Source of the DNA: Campylobacter sp. RM16187
Lineage (GTDB): Bacteria > Campylobacterota > Campylobacteria > Campylobacterales > Campylobacteraceae
Direction: 5' to 3'
Length of the DNA stretch: 64,000 nucleotides
Assembly: GCF_025319965.1 (NCBI RefSeq)
Contig: NZ_CP012549.1
Location: forward strand, 1,302,001-1,366,000
Part shown: one piece after another, positions 60,749 to 64,000 of the stretch
Position numbering within the stretch: the first letter of the stretch is position 1
Layout: each line of letters opens with the position of its first letter
Translations under genes and position numbers: made by a program
The notes under the pieces: model-generated
The model's input: the letters and a program-made list of their open reading frames with translations, nothing else
Told to the model about the DNA's origin: nothing
Databases searched by the model: none

Positions 60749-61234
60749 CTAAATTAAAATTTCAGCCAACCTATCTTTTGTAACACTATTTAACTCACAA
60801 ATAGTTACTATATCGCCATCTTCGCACATATTTGCATTTATAAATTTAGCGTATTCGCCAATAGCGTTTTTGTATCCGGCTCTAAGGCAAGCCCCTCTGC
60901 CTTCCAAAAACCCTGCACCTCCAAAAATCAAAGCTCCTAAGTCAAGCGCTATTTTAAGTCTAGCCCTGCCTGCACTTCTAATCCAGCTTAGAAAAATTTC
61001 ATCATGTCTTAAGCTAAGCACCCCAAGTCCATCCGGAATAATAACAACGTCATATCCATACAAACTCTCACTGTAAATTTGAGGCACTATCTTTAGTCCA
61101 TGCTCGTCTACTATTTCACTCTTAAAAGCGCAGATTTTAACATCATGCTTTGTTTGTAAATTTGAAAGCAGACTCCAAATTTCAGCCAAACTTACTAAAT
61201 TTATCCTATCATACACAACTATTGCTATTTTCAT
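60749..61234 (-). CDS. DJ-1/PfpI-superfamily protein lacking the nucleophile Cys
   Basis: 161 residues. MKIAIVVYDRINLVSLAEIWSLL and YDVVIIPDGLGV follow the DJ-1/PfpI fold. At the nucleophile elbow, where CxG is expected, the sequence is IALDLGALIFGGAGFLEGRGA: Asp replaces Cys. It may be a binding protein or a diverged enzyme. ATG 61234 is chosen for AAGGAA 7 bases upstream; an earlier ATG at 61255 lacks one. A TATACT (minus strand, 61256-61261) may be its -10. Confidence 0.78.
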   Translation of the reverse strand: MKIAIVVYDRINLVSLAEIWSLLSNLQTKHDVKICAFKSEIVDEHGLKIVPQIYSESLYGYDVVIIPDGLGVLSLRHDEIFLSWIRSAGRARLKIALDLGALIFGGAGFLEGRGACLRAGYKNAIGEYAKFINANMCEDGDIVTICELNSVTKDRLAEILI

Positions 61235-61291
61235 GTTTATTCCTTGATTGCACATAGTATAGATTTAAATTGATTAAAATTCAAATTTAGA

Positions 61292-61297
61292 TACAAT
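61292..61297 (+). promoter_or_regulatory. -10 box for the HIT/Cache gene pair
   Basis: TACAAT within TTTAGATACAATCG, 21 bases before the HIT-protein ATG; GAGG lies closer to the start. Confidence 0.4.
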
Positions 61298-61318
61298 CGC
61301 CTCAAAAAAGAGGTAAAA

Positions 61319-61684
61319 ATGATATATCAAGATGAATTTATAAATATAGAACGCGAAAATAGTGAAATACCTTGGATTAAAATTTTTACAAATACTCCTT
61401 ACGTTGAGCTTAGCGATTGTGATGAAGCCACTAGAAATAGGCTTTTTGAAGCAATTTTAATAGCAGAAAAGACAATGATTCAATTTTATAAACCAAAAAA
61501 AATAAATATAGCAAGCTTTGCAAACTATCTTCCAAGGATACATTTTCATGTGATGGCGAGATTTGAAAACGATAGCTTCTTTCCAGAGTCTATGTGGGGT
61601 AAAAAACAACGCGAAGGATCGCTTGAGCTGCCAAATTTTAATGAGTTTAAAGAAATTTTAGTAAAGAGTCTAGAGAATGAATAA
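61319..61684 (+). CDS. HIT-family (histidine triad) protein
   Basis: 121 residues. ETIMIQFYKP-like helix and PRIHFHVMARFENDSFFP correspond to the HxHxHxx triad, but the first His is Arg (RIHFHVM); the catalytic middle His and the last one remain. Probable nucleotide phosphoramidase/hydrolase. It ends with a downstream Trp (PESMWGKKQ), as in related small HIT proteins. It overlaps the next gene by 8 bases. Confidence 0.8.
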   Translation: MIYQDEFINIERENSEIPWIKIFTNTPYVELSDCDEATRNRLFEAILIAEKTMIQFYKPKKINIASFANYLPRIHFHVMARFENDSFFPESMWGKKQREGSLELPNFNEFKEILVKSLENE

Positions 61685-62540
61685 AAAACTAGCAATTACT
61701 TTTTCTGTAACCGGTCTAATACTATTAGTATTTTTAATATTTTATTGGATTGAATACACAAAAGAGCTAGAAACGGAGAATATAAAGAAATTTTTTGATT
61801 TCCAAACTAAAATACTAAACAAAAATATAGAAGAAGAGAAGCTATCGGCAATGACGGTGGCGGTACTTTTATCAGAAAATGAAAATATCAAAAACTGCCT
61901 TTTGCAAAACGATAGGGATGGCTGTTTAAAGGCTCTGAATCAATTTACAAACATACTACAAAAAGTGCCTATATATAAAAATGTAAAATTTCATATTCAT
62001 ACGGCAGATATGAAAAGCTTTGTAAGAAGCTGGATACCGATGCACGATGACAATCTTTTGAGTTTTCGTTATATGCTAAAAGAGGTTAAAAAGGGAGCCG
62101 TGGCTGATATTGAGGTTGGAAGGGGAGGAGTCTTTGTAAGAGCTGTTGCACCGATTATTTTATCATCTAAGAACAGTTTCTTAGGAAGCATAGAGGTTTT
62201 GCTTGATTTTGAACATCTAAGTGACTTTTTCAAAGATCAAGGAATAGATCTCTTTGTGCTATTAAAAAAGAGTCCCGGCTCCCCATACCAAAGCCAAGAC
62301 AATGAAAATATGATAAATGATTTTTATCTTATAAATAAAGATTATGCGAATTTGAATATTTTACCGATTTTACAGACAATCAATTTTAACGGGCAACAGT
62401 TTCATAAATTCAACACCCACAACTTTGCAATTGAGCCTATGAATGATACTATGGGCAATAAAATAGGCTATTTTGTAATATATTTTAATTCCGATCAAAA
62501 AGAAAGAAATTTATCAAAGCTAAATATATGGCTTAAGTAG
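61677..62540 (+). CDS. Membrane-anchored Cache-type sensor without output domain
   Basis: 287 residues. One N-terminal helix (residues 5-25, ITFSVTGLILLVFLIFYWIEY) anchors a periplasmic domain resembling a double Cache fold (KNVKFHIHTADMKSFVRSW, GVFVRAVAPIIL, GSIEVLLDFEHLSDFF). No kinase, MCP or GGDEF part follows. It stops directly before the convergent histidine kinase gene. It could feed a partner through the membrane helix; which partner is unknown. Confidence 0.75.
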   Translation: MNKKLAITFSVTGLILLVFLIFYWIEYTKELETENIKKFFDFQTKILNKNIEEEKLSAMTVAVLLSENENIKNCLLQNDRDGCLKALNQFTNILQKVPIYKNVKFHIHTADMKSFVRSWIPMHDDNLLSFRYMLKEVKKGAVADIEVGRGGVFVRAVAPIILSSKNSFLGSIEVLLDFEHLSDFFKDQGIDLFVLLKKSPGSPYQSQDNENMINDFYLINKDYANLNILPILQTINFNGQQFHKFNTHNFAIEPMNDTMGNKIGYFVIYFNSDQKERNLSKLNIWLK

Positions 62541-63665
62541 TTAGTCTAGTATATGCTTAGAATAAGGAATAAATTTATACTTAAACACACTACCTTTTTT
62601 GAGCTCGCTTGTCACGGAGTATTCTATACCGTTTTTTATACATATTCCCGCTACTATATTAAGCCCTAGTCCAAAGCCACCTTGCACGCCCTCATCTCTT
62701 ACATAACGCTTCCAAATTTTATTAGAATCCTTAATGCCTTCGCCAAAATCCTCTACTTCAAGCACAATCCAATCACTCTGAAGACTTAGTTTTAAATTTA
62801 TAATACTTCCTGCCGGACTATATTTAATGGCATTACTAAGGTTGTTATCTATAAGCCTTCCGGCCTCAATCTTATTCATAAACACCTTCAAATCAGGCTC
62901 TACAAAGTCATAAATTTTAATATTCTTAGACATTGCAAGCCCCCTCATATAACTAGCTCGCTCAAGGCAAAATTCGCTCAGATTTAAAATTTCAGGCGGA
63001 AATAAAATATAGCTGTGCTTAATGTAATATTCAGTATCTTCGTATGTTATTTGCATCTGTTTTAAAGCCGCTTTTATACGGTTTGTGTATTTATTATCTA
63101 TTCCGAGCATCTCTAAATTTATGCCGATTACTCCAAGCGGAGTTTTAAGCTCGTGCATAGCGTCGTTAAAAAAATTATTCATATATTTTTTTGCATCTTT
63201 ATATGGTTTAATGCCGCTTACAAAAGATAGATACAACGTAACAAATACCACAATCAATGCAAATACAAGGGTTAAAACCGTTACGAATAAAATTCTCGCA
63301 CTATTTTGCTTTTTGGCTAAAATCAGATAGTAAAAATTCTGTTCCAGTTGAAAATAGCTCTTATAAAAGAGATAGCCTTTCTCTTGCAAGGTTACAAACT
63401 GAAAGGTGCTTGGTGTAACCTCTAAATTTGATACTACTTTTTTCTCTTTGTAAGTGTAAATTCCATATTTATATATCAAAGATGATGGAATAGTTTGATT
63501 ATTTTCTAGGCTATGGCGTATTTTACCCTCGTATTCAAGCAATTCAAACATATTTTTAGAATATTCGTCTTTAGCGCTTAAATTTATAATCTCATAGCTT
63601 TGGAAAATAAATAAAACCATTATTACCAAAGTAGAAAAAATAGGTATTTTAAGATTGTTTAACAT
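62541..63665 (-). CDS. Sensor histidine kinase
   Basis: 374 residues: two transmembrane segments (residues 8-27 and 126-150) framing a periplasmic sensor of about 100 residues. Then an H-box MHELKTPLGVIGINLEML (phospho-acceptor His near 171), an N-box NNLSNAIKYSPAGS, and G-boxes EDFGEGI and GFGLGLNIV. No HAMP domain is obvious. It overlaps the response-regulator gene by 17 bases, so the two are a pair. The resemblance is to ArsS-like Epsilonproteobacterial kinases, but I do not name it. Confidence 0.92.
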   Translation of the reverse strand: MLNNLKIPIFSTLVIMVLFIFQSYEIINLSAKDEYSKNMFELLEYEGKIRHSLENNQTIPSSLIYKYGIYTYKEKKVVSNLEVTPSTFQFVTLQEKGYLFYKSYFQLEQNFYYLILAKKQNSARILFVTVLTLVFALIVVFVTLYLSFVSGIKPYKDAKKYMNNFFNDAMHELKTPLGVIGINLEMLGIDNKYTNRIKAALKQMQITYEDTEYYIKHSYILFPPEILNLSEFCLERASYMRGLAMSKNIKIYDFVEPDLKVFMNKIEAGRLIDNNLSNAIKYSPAGSIINLKLSLQSDWIVLEVEDFGEGIKDSNKIWKRYVRDEGVQGGFGLGLNIVAGICIKNGIEYSVTSELKKGSVFKYKFIPYSKHILD

Positions 63666-64000
63666 CTATTTTATAGCCGAGTCCGCGGGAAGAAACGATA
63701 AAATCAGGCTTTGTTTTTTGACGAATTTTAAGAACATGCATTCTAATATCCGCCGAATCTATCTCTTTATCACCCCAAACCTCGGCCCTTATAGTCTCAA
63801 CTCCGACAAAACTATTTTTATGATACAGCAAGCACTCTATCAGGTCAAATTCCTTCAAGCTAAGCTCTATTACTTTATCTTTAAAATGCAACTGTTTTTT
63901 AATAGTGTCAAGCCTAGAATCTTCGTCTATGGCGATTAAATTTTTATCATCTTTTCCATGATATTTACGCATTAGCTCATTAACTCTAAATTTAAGTTCA
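63649..64000 (-). CDS. OmpR-family response regulator, N-terminal part outside the window
   Basis: The frame runs open from the right edge; 116 codons are visible. It starts in the linker after the receiver (ELKFRVNELMRKYHG), followed by a winged-helix DNA-binding domain: LSLKEFDLIECLLYHKNSFV, VWGDKEIDSADIRMHVLKIRQK and RGLGYKIDV. The phospho-acceptor Asp is not in the window. Confidence 0.93.
   Translation of the reverse strand, partial: ELKFRVNELMRKYHGKDDKNLIAIDEDSRLDTIKKQLHFKDKVIELSLKEFDLIECLLYHKNSFVGVETIRAEVWGDKEIDSADIRMHVLKIRQKTKPDFIVSSRGLGYKIDVKQS

Overview
The window is a 64 kb AT-rich piece of an Epsilonproteobacterial (Campylobacterota) chromosome. It is almost certainly Campylobacter, but probably not C. 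jejuni. The evidence is gene order: hemH-oxidoreductase / alaS-maf-pbp1A, pflA-nuoN..nuoA with non-canonical genes in the nuoE/nuoF slots, cheZ-U32-purE-DUF3972-glyQ-DUF34-flgZ-waaA-rluA-ffh-rpsP-khpA-rimM-trmD-rplS, and mqnE / glnD-like-glmS. The 23S gene also carries a helix-45-type intervening sequence. Family assignments rest on motifs read by eye and remembered gene order; no search was run.

Layout. 1-1491 (-): hemH (cut by the window edge) and an oxidoreductase. 1692-7223 (+): alaS, a membrane protein, maf and pbp1A, all overlapping. 7225-23268 (-): a complete respiratory complex I operon (nuoA-N) with the flagellar motor scaffold gene pflA as its last gene. 23378-26947 (-): aspartate racemase, dcuA and aspA, an aspartate/fumarate module, followed by a 719-base AT-rich stretch without genes. 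27667-38902 (-): translation, secretion, envelope and chemotaxis genes in two or three transcription units. 39037-41335 (+): a PHP phosphatase and glnA. 41456-42275: nine tRNA genes behind a consensus promoter. 42609-44520: a comEA-like gene broken by a frameshift, then an IS256-family element. 44821-51070 (-): a full rRNA operon, 16S-tRNA-Ala-tRNA-Ile-23S-5S. 51568-56302 (-): mqnE, purine permease, phosphoribosyltransferase, GT39-like protein and pseudopilin. 56408-60708 (+): a GlnD-like protein and glmS. 60749-64000: a DJ-1-like protein, a HIT protein, an orphan Cache sensor, and a two-component system cut by the right edge.

The most unusual signal lies in the rRNA operon. Its spacers hold several related hairpin elements. 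The intervening sequence inside the 23S gene matches an element in the 23S-5S spacer over both flanks while the central hairpin differs. A second motif, GGAG-stem-5 nt-stem-TGA, occurs three times with three different but fully paired stems. A two-hairpin element occurs twice, also with compensating changes. This suggests a dispersed family of structured repeats from which the 23S intervening sequence may derive.

A second theme is nitrogen control. The glutamine synthetase has Phe where the adenylylated Tyr normally lies, and the GlnD-like protein keeps its HD and ACT domains but has lost the nucleotidyltransferase acidic residues. Other points of interest are a CheZ with CheY-binding-like peptides at both ends, two tRNA-Glu genes that both read as CUC, and an rpsP promoter whose -10 box sits in the loop of a 14-bp inverted repeat.
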